A stretch of 64,000 nucleotides of DNA. Source: Bombyx mori. Lineage: Eukaryota; Arthropoda; Insecta; Lepidoptera; Bombycidae. Location of the stretch: positions 6,076,001 through 6,140,000 of the forward strand of contig NC_085109.1 of assembly GCF_030269925.1 (NCBI RefSeq), read 5' to 3'. Positions 21,301-26,912 of this stretch are shown here, in pieces; the first letter of the stretch is position 1, and every line of letters starts with the position of its first letter. The notes beneath the pieces were generated by a model. The model had not been told where the DNA came from, made no database searches, and worked only from the letters and a program-made list of their open reading frames with translations. The position numbers and the translations under genes were made by a program.

Positions 21301-24002
21301 ATTTACGTTGTAGATGTCTATGGGCTCCAGTAACCACTTAACATAAGGTGGGCTGTGAGCTCGTCAACCCATCTAAGAAATAAAAAAAATTAAAAAATAA
21401 ACGCATTGTGATTTTTTTTTTGCTTTACAGCAAAAGGAAAGCCTTCATAGAGCTGGTGAACTCTGATCGGACGGTGACTCCGTTGTGGGGCGAGTGCGTG
21501 GAGAGGCGTGGGCTGCTACGCGCCATGCTCATGACGGCCTGTGACCTCGCCGCCATCACCAAGCCCTGGCCAATAGAGCGGCGCGTGGCAGGACTGGTCG
21601 CTGGAGAGTTCTTCAGACAGGGCGACCTGGAGAGACAGAACCTGAACTTGACCCCTATTGTGAGTATATCTTTTTTTTTTGGAACGAAGCTTCGTTATGG
21701 GACGATGCGGAGGGGTACCCTAACCGGGAAAAAATGTCCGTAACGTAAGATTTTTGTTAATAATGCACACAGTGTACGACTTAACTTTGTAATAACGTAC
21801 AAAAAATAACATCTTTTTTATCACTCATTGACCGCGATCTCGGAGCGTTCGTTTGCGCAATACACCAACTCTTATGCAAACAACCTTGAATGAAGTGTAC
21901 CGCAATAAGTTTGCACGTTACCGAATGATCGTGGGTTGTTGTGAAACCTCCAGTTTTATTTTCTTTATACCTCGAATAGAACTTTAAATTAATATTTTTA
22001 TAATAAGGAACTTCGTTCCTATGCGGTGTCCCACGTCACCACATATCTTATTTTTGCTCAAACGAGTCATCGAACTCGCGGCCCAATTAGCTTAGTGCTT
22101 ATCGGAGCCCGTAGGCATCAACAAGCTAGATGCTACATACCTTGAGAGATGAATTTCGAATATCAGTTCGGTATACACAGACCCTTTCTATTTTTCAGAC
22201 TATAGCGTATTACAGCACGCGTTCCCAAACTTATTTCGTCTACTGCCCGCTTTGAGAATAAATTGGTTTTTAGCGCCCCCATTTTTTCACTTACTTAAAA
22301 ACCACTATTGCGAGAGCTCAGTCAATGTCTAAGAGTCCTCCTAGATGAAATTACAAATCGCCTCCCAAGCTTCTACACAACGCCCCCTTTTTTCTGGATC
22401 TCTTACTGCGCCACTTTAGGCCTGCAGCGCCTACAAAGGGGCGTTATCGCCCACTTTGGGAAAGGCTGCATTAGAGCATCGCGGCAGAAACAGCCTGGGT
22501 GGTGGTGGTATCTACCCGTGCGGGCCCACAAGACGTTCTACTACCAGTTTTTGTATCTTTCCATTAAATTGAAGTACTCCGGTGGAAACTGAATGACAAA
22601 ACGCTTTGAGACACGTTTGTTTGAATTATAAAGGGTTTTTCATTAAGAGCGTTCGAAATTAAATATAAACTAAAAAATCCTGTTTAAGTGATATTGCCTA
22701 ACTTGTGTTAATATGTTCGAATTTTAAAGTTTAAGTTTGAATATTGTTTCAGGACATAATGAATAGAGACAAAGAGGACCAGCTTCCGGCCATGCAAGTC
22801 AAGTTCATTGATACGATCTGCCTTCCGATATACGAGGTGAGATGCCATCTTGTCTCTTATTTGTTTATTGTTACAGTAAAAAGTTCCTTATTAGCGCTTC
22901 CTTCATTAGGGCTTTCACTATTCGCGGATTAAAAAAATGCGACCCAATTCCTATATTTGCGGCTAAATATTTCTTTATTCGCGGATCGATCTAATCGGTA
23001 CATATAAATTGATAAAAATGATTCCAATATGTAGGCATACTTTGTGAACGGGCTTTTCCATATTCTTTCTCCATTTTATATATCTAACTCCATTTTATAA
23101 ACTAGCGACATCTTGTAGCGAGTGCCAAGCTAGTTAGCGAATGCTAAACTTATATATTGAACACAGAAAATAATAAATCATACAAGTCTTTATTTGTTAT
23201 AGACAAATTGATTAAATTTTATCAATTTGTGGTATTTGAAAATTTACAAAATCCTTCATCACTATCACTACATAGTATAAAACAAAGTCGCTTTCTCTGT
23301 CCCTATATCTGTCTGTCCCTATGTATGCGTAAATCTTTAAAACTACGCAACGGATTTTGATGCGGTTTTTTCAATAGATAGAGTGATTAAACAGGAAGGT
23401 TTATATGTATAATAACATCCATTAAATAGTGGAGAAATCAATAATAAATTACAGTTTCCGAAGCGAAGCGAGGGCGGGTCGCTAGTTAAAAATAAAATAT
23501 AGGATAGGTAATATGTCACTGCCATCTACAGGAGCAATGAGAAACGAATCTATCGAATCGAAGCGAAGCCATCTACTGGTAGACGCCCGTAAACATTTTT
23601 GTTGAATGCTCGAGTTGCTTATCTATAAGTAATTTAAGTGTATTTATTATCTATGGTTTTAAGGCATTCGCGCGTCTATCGCCGGCCCTGCAGCCGATGC
23701 TCGATCGCGTCGAGAGCAATCGCGCGCACTGGATCGAGATGTCGAACAACGACGAGAAAATCGATTACGGACTCGAACGGGAAGCGATCGATAAAAACGA
23801 CAAGTCCAGCGTCAGCTCGCAGAATGTCGACGACACCGAGAATACGTACGAAGGGGACAGCAGCGGCGCCGTCAGTCTGTCCTCCGAGACTAACTCGAAG
23901 TATGAGAACCTCGAGAATCCGGTCGTGGGGCTGTTGTGTAACAACGCGCTCGCCATCCCGAGAGACGCGACCAAGTTCTGTCACATTAACGACGTCAACT
24001 AG
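3203..24002 (+). CDS. Pde11: Dual-specificity 3',5'-cyclic nucleotide phosphodiesterase 11 (PDE11-type), C-terminal part: GAF domain and catalytic domain, ten exons
   Basis: The product hydrolyses cAMP and cGMP to 5'-nucleotides and lowers second-messenger level in the cytoplasm. Ten GT-AG exons join to 1701 nt, 566 residues plus TAG. Residues 1-148 are the end of the second GAF domain ([42 protein letters not shown]). Residues 149-165 are the linker (VLSYHAS). The PDEase domain runs from about 166 to 460. Metal-binding residues are visible: HNWRHAFN (H233, H237), [10 protein letters not shown] (H273, D274, the PDE signature) and ACDL (D388). The invariant purine-binding glutamine is Q441 in MQVKFID. 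PDE11 is preferred over PDE5/6 because the catalytic core (for example [20 protein letters not shown] and TDLAVYF) fits insect PDE11 as I remember it. The C-terminal 110 residues are polar and acidic, without a CaaX box. The N-terminal region and start codon lie left of the window. Introns hold most of the transposons. Confidence 0.9.
3421..3579 (-). repeat. Bm1-like SINE, 3' part, split by the R1-clade LINE
   Basis: The sequence from the + strand T-run through GGACGAGCTCACAGCC, the CATAGACATCTACAACG segment and the GTTACAACGG segment matches the 3' half of the Bm1-like consensus I built from other copies here (for example 61237-61637). The copy stops at the LINE junction at 3579 and resumes at 10688. 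The SINE was therefore in place before the LINE arrived. Confidence 0.8.
3566..3579. repeat. 14-bp target-site duplication, 3' side of R1-clade LINE
   Basis: ATAGTTACAACGGC here is repeated exactly at 10688-10701. One further T is ambiguous with the poly(T) run. A 14-bp duplication is typical of R1-clade elements. Confidence 0.85.
4200..7439 (-). CDS. LINE ORF2: APE-type endonuclease plus reverse transcriptase, R1 clade
   Basis: The protein has 1079 residues, a usual length for R1-clade ORF2. It nicks target DNA and primes cDNA synthesis from the nick. The endonuclease domain fills residues about 1-225, with [12 protein letters not shown], the AGDLNAK catalytic/metal region and the terminal [10 protein letters not shown] motif. 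The reverse-transcriptase domain follows at about 430-750, with [22 protein letters not shown], the [10 protein letters not shown] motif [15 protein letters not shown], and CYADDTLV (motif C, catalytic DD). Near the C terminus CHHC-x7-EHTLAYC forms the R1-type CCHC finger. The start ATG overlaps the ORF1 stop as TAATG, which suggests termination-reinitiation. The last residues are a basic Arg/Ser tail. The frame has no stop or shift. Confidence 0.92.
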   Translation of the reverse strand: MDHVHRFLQANVNHSARAQDLLVHTMAEWFIDIAIVAEPYFVPPDREDSWAGDVDGSVAIVMRQSAALPPLGMVARGSGYVVVRVDETVVIGVYFSPNRSLAEFERFLGGLEALVHRFESRPVILAGDLNAKCTAWGSPRTDSRGEFLSEWAFATGLCLLNRGSVATCVRWNGESHVDVSFASPSAARRVRGWRVLEGAETLSDHRFVRFELSVSTSLNAPAEDARGEEELPRSTPRLFPRWALKRLNKVLAVEAATVAAWAPMPARLVDVELEADWFRGTMRRVCDAAMPRVSGRASRGGAYWWTPAIALLREECVRARRRSARHRRRRLCDTDFAEVAARLHADCREKQEALRRAIGEAKSQSMKTLLETLDQDPWGRPYQTVRKKLRPWALPVTERLQPQQLRDIVSGLFPRMERDFEPPFMGVPPRNDVSGDAPAEVVPPSISEEEIRAAVSRMRRKDAAPGPDGVHGRVWDLAFGALGDRLVRLFEACLESGRFPKQWKTGRLVLLRKEGRPADSPAGYRPIVLLDEAGKLLERVVAARIVQHLTGVGPDLSAEQFGFREGRSTIDAVMRVRALSDEAVGRGGVALAVSLDIANAFNTLPWSVIAGALEYHGVPAYLRRLIGSYLEDRSVVCTGHGGAVLRFPVQRGVPQGSVLGPLLWNIGYDWVLRGALSTPLPGLSVVCYADDTLVVARGRDLRESARFSCAGVAFVIGRIRRLGLEVALDKSQALLFHGARRAPPQGAHLVIGGVRVEIEATGLRYLGLVLDGRWSFRAHFERLGPRLMAAAGSLSRLLPNVGGPDVVVRRLYTGVVRSMALYGAPVWCHALTRDNVAALRRPQRAIAVRAVRGYRTVSFEAACVLAGTPPWDLEAEALAADYAWRCDLRSRGEPRPGAAEVRARKLQSRRSVLEAWSRRLADPAYGRRTVEAIRPVLSDWVNRDRGRLTFRATQVLTGHGCFGRYLHLVARREPTPKCHHCSGCNEDTAEHTLAYCPAFAEQRRVLVAKIGPDLSLPTVVATMLGSDESWQAMLDFCESTISQKEAAERERESSSSLSAPCRRRRAGGRRRAFVQLQPL
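7439..9844 (-). CDS. LINE ORF1: gag-like nucleic-acid-binding protein with three zinc knuckles
   Basis: The protein has 801 residues. Its role in R1-clade elements is to bind element RNA and form the ribonucleoprotein. The N-terminal third is Ser/Arg/Pro-rich and likely disordered. Residues about 255-345 look like a coiled coil (heptad-like runs such as [18 protein letters not shown] and [17 protein letters not shown]). An Ala/Pro/Lys-rich basic region precedes the structured gag-like segment. Near residues 690-755 are three knuckles: [28 protein letters not shown] and a third, modified one beginning CVLC. The chosen start is the first ATG; a second ATG lies two codons later. The TAA stop overlaps the ORF2 ATG by one base. 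Confidence 0.88.
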   Translation of the reverse strand: MNMDNCKEKLPQEGTSRSAGGESLRASEQSEARSPSYSGGGNNCQDVGGGNTNRERERVPFVHPERCDSALSLRSTRSSARGYASSGRESPLFLQDSAGRYISRNQADPRTRRKRKTVQRPATTAPSDSSEAEPAPAKFMAVEEGPVNTAVCSAMERSQELRLTYSVPTATPSKRTDAPRCRTAERTREGEVERLTRSLTEIDQDDPGGKFHVLKEIVSSVAAKSGSLKGTYVRALKCVAATLEEYLEAFLQRTSTEEVANLRSQLERLQAENGELKMESVRVREELTNMRATLDGVVGCQSNSILPPPPQVDILEEKDKEIEELKRKLMILEARTSNVERARPLLAHERPATIPSSRGTVAAPAPSKATATKVSAAPATRALANLPTPVKSASRRVPARSPTAAPAPLQTAKAGPGRSRAKQKRGMNATKQAQTPQPRPLPPAPSNMNEAWTTVVRRGGRKAQASLDPRLVPAAAAPQAMGRTVAGTKKKGRKPRKPRAPRSAAVVLELLPAAKEKGLTYGEVMAQARCSVDIDAIGVEGGIRVRHTANGARLLECPGADSGVAADKLATRLREILPDSQVVRIERPVRMAEIKVTGLDECATKVEVAAAIASQGNCALAQVKVGELRSCYSGTFTVWARCPVQAAILLATPPQGRPADSPGKLRVGWVIAHVQLQEARPWRCLRCFGTGHGLARCPSSVDRSGLCFRCGQPGHKAASCTAAAPHCVLCDAVKRRADHRAGGPACLSAPSSTKRRRGGKKKKKIEEEPAACETAGRSVPAAALGPQGGTEDEGAMDVTPQ
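10315..10337. repeat. 10-bp hairpin in LINE 5' UTR
   Basis: CACTCTTCAC, the loop TTG, then GTGAAGAGTG form a perfect inverted repeat. Confidence 0.8.
10388..10546. repeat. Inverted repeat enclosing a degenerate TTAGG-like array
   Basis: The arms are 10388-10409 and 10525-10546. They pair at 20 of 22 positions. The roughly 100-nt interior is made of CCTAA-type units spaced by one base, which read TTTAGG or ATTAGG on the sense strand. Confidence 0.85.
10424..10521 (-). repeat. Degenerate telomere-like (N)TTAGG array
   Basis: On the - strand about sixteen units read TTAGG, CTAGG or TAAGG separated mostly by one base, so the period is mainly six. The insect telomere repeat is the pentamer TTAGG. 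The array lies inside the LINE, not at a chromosome end, because the element and the SINE continue on both sides. Confidence 0.85.
10634..10674. repeat. 41-nt palindrome near the LINE 5' terminus
   Basis: Arms of 20 bp (10634-10653 and 10655-10674) are exactly complementary with a single central base. The outer edge is 13 nt from the 5' end of the element. Confidence 0.92.
10688..10805 (-). repeat. Bm1-like SINE, 5'-ward part, beyond the LINE insertion
   Basis: This continues the SINE interrupted at 3579: duplicated target, then GCTGCCCTAACCTTCAAACC, the GAAACGCATATTACTGCTTC segment, the CGGCAGAAATAGGCAGGG segment, and GTCCTACCACCAG. The tRNA-like head is missing, so this SINE was itself truncated. 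Confidence 0.8.
11250..11411 (-). repeat. Bm1-like SINE fragment
   Basis: It matches the central part of the SINE from GAGCCCATAGACATCTACAA through the GCAGGGTGGTGGTACC phrase. Both ends are lost. Confidence 0.75.
11486..11753. mobile_element. Hairpin (foldback) MITE with about 97-bp terminal inverted repeats
   Basis: The left arm begins GGCCGTTTTCCAATTACAGC and its reverse complement closes the element at 11753. The arms match over about 97 nt, apart from one substitution and one 3-nt indel. The centre holds two tandem copies of an ATTAACCATTACTTAATGG unit. It has no ORF. I see no clear target duplication, so the superfamily is unknown. Confidence 0.85.
12130..12372 (+). repeat. Bm1-like SINE, 5'-truncated
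   Basis: It runs from ACTGGTGGTAGGACATCTTG to GTGGGCTGTGAGCTCG and ends in an A-rich tail (TAAGTAATAAAAAG). It is inverted relative to the copy at 11250. Confidence 0.8.
13195..13329 (+). CDS. Pde11: PDE11 exon b: GAF-B segment
   Basis: Forty-five codons in phase 0 between ATTGACAG and GTGAGC. The sequence [14 protein letters not shown], then [18 protein letters not shown], is the NKFDE-adjacent half of a GAF domain and continues directly from exon a. Confidence 0.9.
13330..16467. other. Intron with one Helitron-like element
   Basis: AT-rich intron of 3.1 kb. Only the Helitron-like repeat at 13474-13690 is recognised. A short GC-richer patch near 15040-15190 looks unremarkable. Confidence 0.6.
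13474..13690 (-). mobile_element. Helitron-like element, family H1 (217 bp)
   Basis: On the sense strand it starts TCACTACATAGTATAAAAC and ends CTAG, and it is flanked by A and T. It matches copies at 23259, 36650 and 60573. It carries no ORF and is non-autonomous. Confidence 0.75.
16468..16617 (+). CDS. Pde11: PDE11 exon c: end of GAF-B
   Basis: Fifty codons in phase 0 between TTTCCAG and [27 protein letters not shown] continues into [20 protein letters not shown], the last helix of the GAF domain leading to the PDE linker. Confidence 0.92.
16974..17024 (+). CDS. Pde11: PDE11 exon d: 51-nt linker exon
   Basis: Seventeen codons in phase 0 ([17 protein letters not shown]) between TTTCAG and GTGAGT. 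It encodes the GAF-to-catalytic linker. It is too short for most ORF finders but is fixed by frame continuity and the conserved LSYHAS phrase. Confidence 0.9.
17201..17580 (-). repeat. Jockey-type LINE 3' tail, 5'-truncated copy
   Basis: A T-run at the low end is followed by TAGTAGGTGAGCTCACGGGG, the ACCACCGGATCGGAAACGCG phrase and GAGAAACTCAGTGGGCTG. A diverged form of the same tail occurs in the 3' UTR of the intact Jockey element at 48480-48600. Confidence 0.7.
17588..17920 (-). repeat. Second Jockey-type LINE tail, head-to-tail with the previous one
   Basis: Another T-run, AAAGGCTATTCCAGCT, and the ACTGAGAAGATCCAGTGAGA phrase mark a second truncated copy directly next to the first. The high end is blurred. 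Confidence 0.6.
18741..18997 (-). repeat. tRNA-derived SINE, second family, full-length
   Basis: The sense strand begins GGCCGTTTGGTGTAGTGGTA (A-box region) and has GGGTTCGAATCCCACC (B box), then a body ending in AAATA repeats. The head lies 85 nt before PDE11 exon e. The copy at 34483 has the same head and tail, so this is a SINE and not a tRNA gene. Confidence 0.8.
19083..19337 (+). CDS. Pde11: PDE11 exon e: start of catalytic domain
   Basis: Eighty-five codons in phase 0 between TTCCAG and GTAAGT. It includes the [19 protein letters not shown] helix and the metal-site motif HNWRHAFN. A second AG 12 nt upstream (19069-19070) could add four residues (SLFQ). I chose the nearer one because the joined linker then matches the spacing of the family. 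Confidence 0.9.
19846..19955 (+). CDS. Pde11: PDE11 exon f: HD signature exon
   Basis: The exon has 110 nt between ATTTCAG and GTAAGT and ends after two bases of a Lys codon. [18 protein letters not shown] holds the PDE signature HD-x2-H-x4-N, with metal ligands H273 and D274 of the visible protein. Confidence 0.94.
20553..20741 (+). CDS. Pde11: PDE11 exon g: catalytic core
   Basis: The exon has 189 nt between TTTCGCAG and GTATAG, a non-consensus donor beyond GT. It encodes [19 protein letters not shown] followed by [12 protein letters not shown], the middle helices of the PDEase domain. Phase is 2 at both ends. Confidence 0.92.
21237..21393 (+). repeat. Bm1-like SINE 3' end close to an exon acceptor
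   Basis: It runs from GGGCAGCCGTTGTAACTATA to GTGGGCTGTGAGCTCG and an A-rich tail. The tail ends about 37 nt before PDE11 exon h, so the SINE lies in the branch-point region. Confidence 0.8.
21431..21659 (+). CDS. Pde11: PDE11 exon h: third metal-site exon
   Basis: The exon has 229 nt between TGCTTTACAG and GTGAGT. It includes [19 protein letters not shown], whose Asp (388) is the family metal ligand, then [20 protein letters not shown], the M-loop region. Confidence 0.93.
21670..22045. repeat. Dispersed repeat R-E, copy 1, just inside an intron
   Basis: About 370 bp beginning GGAACGAAGCTTCGTTATGG and ending GGAACTTCGTTCC, with inverted ends. It matches 33525-33900 almost throughout. It starts about 10 nt after the exon h donor. 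It has no ORF, and its class is unknown. Confidence 0.75.
22196..22477. repeat. Dispersed repeat R-F, copy 1
   Basis: Phrases such as CTACTGCCCGCTTTGAGAAT, TTTTTAGCGCCCCCATTTTT and GAGTCCTCCTAGATGA recur at 44630-44905. The class is unknown. Confidence 0.65.
22478..22545 (-). repeat. Bm1-like SINE fragment joined to repeat R-F
   Basis: GCAGAAACAGCCTGGGTGGT, the CTACCCGTGCGGGCCCACAA phrase and GACGTTCTACTACCAG match the 5'-ward part of the SINE. Confidence 0.55.
22753..22836 (+). CDS. Pde11: PDE11 exon i: invariant-glutamine exon
   Basis: Twenty-eight codons in phase 0 between GTTTCAG and [24 protein letters not shown] then [10 protein letters not shown]. The Gln of MQVKFID (codon 22795-22797) aligns with the purine-selective glutamine of PDEs. 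Confidence 0.93.
23098..23654 (+). repeat. Dispersed repeat R-D, copy 1, interrupted by a Helitron-like element and abutting the last PDE11 exon
   Basis: It matches 27289-27585 on both sides of the insertion: ACTAGCGACATCTTGTAGCG, then after the inserted element CCATCTACAGGAGCAATGAG and GTTGCTTATCTATAAG. Its end is about 10 nt before the acceptor of the last exon. Confidence 0.75.
23259..23485 (+). mobile_element. Helitron-like element, family H1, base-exact insertion (227 bp)
   Basis: It starts TC and ends CTAG, inserted between A (23258) and T (23486). The paralogous repeat at 27289 has the uninterrupted site (27417/27418). The 5' end carries a 6-nt doubling (TCACTATCACTACATAG). No target duplication is present, as expected for Helitrons. 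Confidence 0.85.
23664..24002 (+). CDS. Pde11: PDE11 last coding exon with stop
   Basis: It has 113 codons including TAG, after GGTTTTAAG. The first part ([20 protein letters not shown], then HWIEM) closes the PDEase domain. The rest is a polar acidic tail rich in D, E, N and S (for example [19 protein letters not shown]), of low complexity and probably disordered. The acceptor has a poor pyrimidine tract, but frame and homology are clear. Confidence 0.92.
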   Translation, partial: AFARLSPALQPMLDRVESNRAHWIEMSNNDEKIDYGLEREAIDKNDKSSVSSQNVDDTENTYEGDSSGAVSLSSETNSKYENLENPVVGLLCNNALAIPRDATKFCHINDVN

Positions 24003-24085
24003 GTAATACGATAATTACTAATAATTTATATATCAATTTTTATGCTGACGTTACCTTTTAAATGGCTTATTCGTTTTGTCCATAA

Positions 24086-24607
24086 AGCCTTGTTCGGACT
24101 AGGCGAGTATTTTAGTCGAGTGCCGAGTAATCGTAATGGCTATTTTAGAAGAGGTGGATGAGGAAATTTCTGTGGTTAAGAAAAATAAGTTATGGGTACG
24201 AAAATCGATCGATAGAAGGGATAAACTAGGAGCTACTAAATTTCTTCTAAAGGAATTAGCATTGGAAGAGATCCCAAAGAATACTTCGATAGTTTGAGAA
24301 TGTCCGAAAGTTGTGGGAATTATCTGTTAACGAAAAATATACTCTCAAATTCAGCGCAAAGATACCCATTTGAGAAGTGCCACTAATGAACTCGACTAAT
24401 CAACAGGTTCGGACTTGTTTAGTCAGTGAGCCAGTGACCAAGGACGCGTGGCGGGAAGCGTTACTCGCCCGAAAAAATTGAACAAAATGGATTGACTTGA
24501 CTAAATTATTTACTAACCTACTCGACTAAAATTTTGGTGTTCAGACACATTTTGCTACTAAATTACTTGGTACTCGACTAAAATACTCGTCTAGTCCGAA
24601 CAAGGCC
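24086..24607 (+). mobile_element. Deleted PIF/Harbinger-type DNA transposon (522 bp)
   Basis: Terminal inverted repeats of about 43 bp (GCCTTGTTCGGACTAGGCGA at the left, its near-complement at the right) are flanked by TAA on both sides (24083-24085 and 24608-24610). TAA fits the TWA target of PIF/Harbinger. The interior keeps a fragment of transposase. Confidence 0.85.
24136..24297 (+). pseudogene. N-terminal fragment of a Harbinger-type transposase
   Basis: Fifty-three codons from ATG to TGA encode KNKLWVRKSIDRRDKLG and FLLKELALEE, which resembles the W-V-x-P/K-x2-x-R-R/K-x3-G-x-x-x-x-L-x-x-E-L region that opens PIF/Harbinger transposases. After a frameshift the frame goes on as EYFDSLRMSESCGNYLL, the expected next motif. 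The DDE catalytic part is deleted. Confidence 0.6.
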
Positions 24608-24704
24608 TAACAGTGTCTTACGCGATTTGCGTAACACATTTTTTTGTTGTTGTTGTTGTGTATGCATTTTGATTTTTTTTTTACGAATAGACACGACGAA
24701 TCAG

Positions 24705-24790
24705 ACGAGAGTGGGCTCTCGTTCTGATTGGTCGGAACGCGATGACGTCACTGTTGTGCGAATGTGTGTGCGCGCGATATATCCGTATTG
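24705..24790. promoter_or_regulatory. Possible promoter-like patch with CCAAT and CRE motifs
   Basis: Locally GC-richer sequence with GATTGGTC (an inverted CCAAT box) and TGACGTCA (24743-24750, a full CRE palindrome), 30 nt apart centre to centre. There is no recognised transcript on either side. Confidence 0.3.
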
Positions 24791-26231
24791 AGTATAATTA
24801 GATGTTTTAGTCGAATTTGAAATTAATACTAGATGATATAACGCATGGCGGTCTACACGTTAAGTTATCATGTTCGTTGCACTATTGTTCTGAGATAATT
24901 TATCATTGAGCTTTACTTCGAGTACCTACAGTTGAGGGAATGTAATATAGGTATGTATGTAATGTTTGTAATTTACCTCATTTGTCTATTCCTATTAACT
25001 AACATGTTTACGAGAACTGAGTATTCCGCGAGTCATTAGTGTCATTCGAGATACGTTTTTAAGCGTAAAGTTAATGATTTTGAAAAAAAAATACAAAAAA
25101 AAATTACCTTTCTCATAGATCGTAATTTAATGCTTAGAATTAAAAAAAATCTAAACACTGATAATATACGAAAGCAGGGCCTAACCGTATTATCATAGAT
25201 ATGATGTGACCAAATAAAGAATGAATTTAAATAAAACTTTCCGATTTTCTTAGTTACGAAAAGAATTTTAAAAAATACCATAAAACTTGAACTTTGCTTT
25301 GGATCGGATTTTCATAAAAAAGTTTTTGTTTGTAAATTAAAATTATTGTGAGTACTTATTTACTTAGGTTGCATTGTTTCAATGTTTTTTTTTTTTCATT
25401 CGGGAACCACAGCCTCGCATTGTTTGATATACAGTTATAATACACTAGTGCCCACATCCATTCCAATATTTATTTAAATCGATTAAAATGTATTGTCCTA
25501 TTAGAAAAGTCAATTAAAACCGTTACATTTTTTGTTGAATATCGAAGTGTTTTGCATACATATATTCGATTTTGGTATAAAAATTATAATCGATAAGTCG
25601 TAAGCAGAGTATGGCAACATTGTTAGGCCGTACGTTAAATTAGCGGAGAATTTAATTGTAGATGTAGATGCTTATGTATAGATAATCACGATTACAAAAT
25701 TAATCTGTACTTATTTTAAAAAAATAGTTTGAAATCTTCCGAATGTGCTTGATCAATTGATTAATTGTTATCGTATTATCGATTATTCTATTTAGAAATT
25801 CAATTATTTTTTTTTTAAATTTCGATAATGAACAGTTTTTCCATTAATACGACCAACGCGCCTAGAGCACGATAAAAAAAAATAGATTTTGTAATTGGAA
25901 TAATTCTCTCTATATAAATTAGATGTTTACATGAAAAAAAAAATCTCAAATTATTTGTGTTAATGAAATATTGTACAACGTTTAATTTCTAAGATTGCTG
26001 TAAGTATTATTAGAATGTAATTAGTAAATTAATAATTGTAATTCAATAAATGATGAGCTGCATGGTGTGTGAATAATAATGAGGTTGTTTTTTTTTTTTC
26101 AAACGAAAATGTTATTTATTTATGATTAAACAAATTTTTAAATAGTTTGTGTTTCATTTTTTACTCGTGATCACACACGATAAATGTCGATTTTTGAATA
26201 AAGATGAGATAAAAATCGATAAAAAGTTATT

Positions 26232-26744
26232 TGGTCACATCTCCAGAAAAGAGCACTCGATGGAGAGATTGTAGTCCAAACTCGGGTGGAAGGCAGGAGA
26301 TCACGCGGCCGATCACCAACCCGCTGGAATCTATACTAATATATAAATCTACAGTGGTTTTTACGGATGTCCCTTATAATTACTGAACCATGCCTCCGAT
26401 TGAATTGAAACTTGGTATCCATGTAGAAAATACATGTACTTAATGGATAGGCTAATATTTATATGAGTGTTTGACTCCTTACACCAGTTGCGGGGGCGTT
26501 AATGATGAGAATCTTTTTGGGGGTGAGAAATAACAATGTTAATTTTAAATGCCCAGCAAAGCAGACGGGTACAGCTAGTGGCCTAATGAAGAAGGGTATA
26601 GTCCACTATGGTCGAATGTACTCGAAACGCCAGACCTGGTAGCGCATTGACTGGAGGGCGGTCCTCCGGAGTATGGACGACCTAGCGGGTGTTTCGCACA
26701 TACAGCGTCAGCGCAACCACGTCGACTCTGACAAGAGCGTCTGA
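26232..26744 (+). pseudogene. LINE reverse-transcriptase C-terminal remnant split by a Helitron-like element
   Basis: The frame reads GHISRKEHSMERL, a stop, VQTRVEGRRSRGRSPTRW up to 26329, and resumes after 26578 as NGLMKKG. After an internal stop it continues as DWRAVLRSMDDLAGV. The RGRSPTRW pattern is typical of post-RT tails of insect LINEs. Removing 26330-26578 keeps the frame open across the junction (TRWNGLMKK). Confidence 0.55.
26330..26578 (+). mobile_element. Helitron-like element, family H2 (249 bp)
   Basis: It begins TCTATACTAATATATAAATC and ends CAGCTAG, between A (26329) and T (26579). It interrupts a retroelement remnant, whose frame is joined when it is removed. It has no ORF. 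Confidence 0.7.
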
Positions 26745-26786
26745 CTGAGAAGAAGAAAAATTTAAGAAACATTGGCAAATTTCCAA

Positions 26787-26912
26787 CAACGGCTGCCCCA
26801 CCCTTCAAACCGAAACGCATTACTGCTTCACGGCAGAAATAGGCAGGGTGGTGGTACCTACCCGTGCGGACTCACAAGAGGTCCTACCATCAGTAATTAC
26901 GCAAACAAAATT
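26787..26912 (-). repeat. Bm1-like SINE fragment
   Basis: CAACGGCTGCCCCACCCTTC, GCAGGGTGGTGGTACC and GAGGTCCTACCATCAG match the SINE. Both ends are missing. Confidence 0.75.

Larger units (their letters stand above)
24003..26050 (+). other. Pde11: PDE11 3' UTR and downstream region
   Basis: AT-rich sequence after the stop codon. Candidate AATAAA signals lie at 25213-25218 and 26045-26050. The first half is occupied by a PIF/Harbinger derivative (24086-24607). Which signal is used cannot be told from sequence. Confidence 0.45.
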
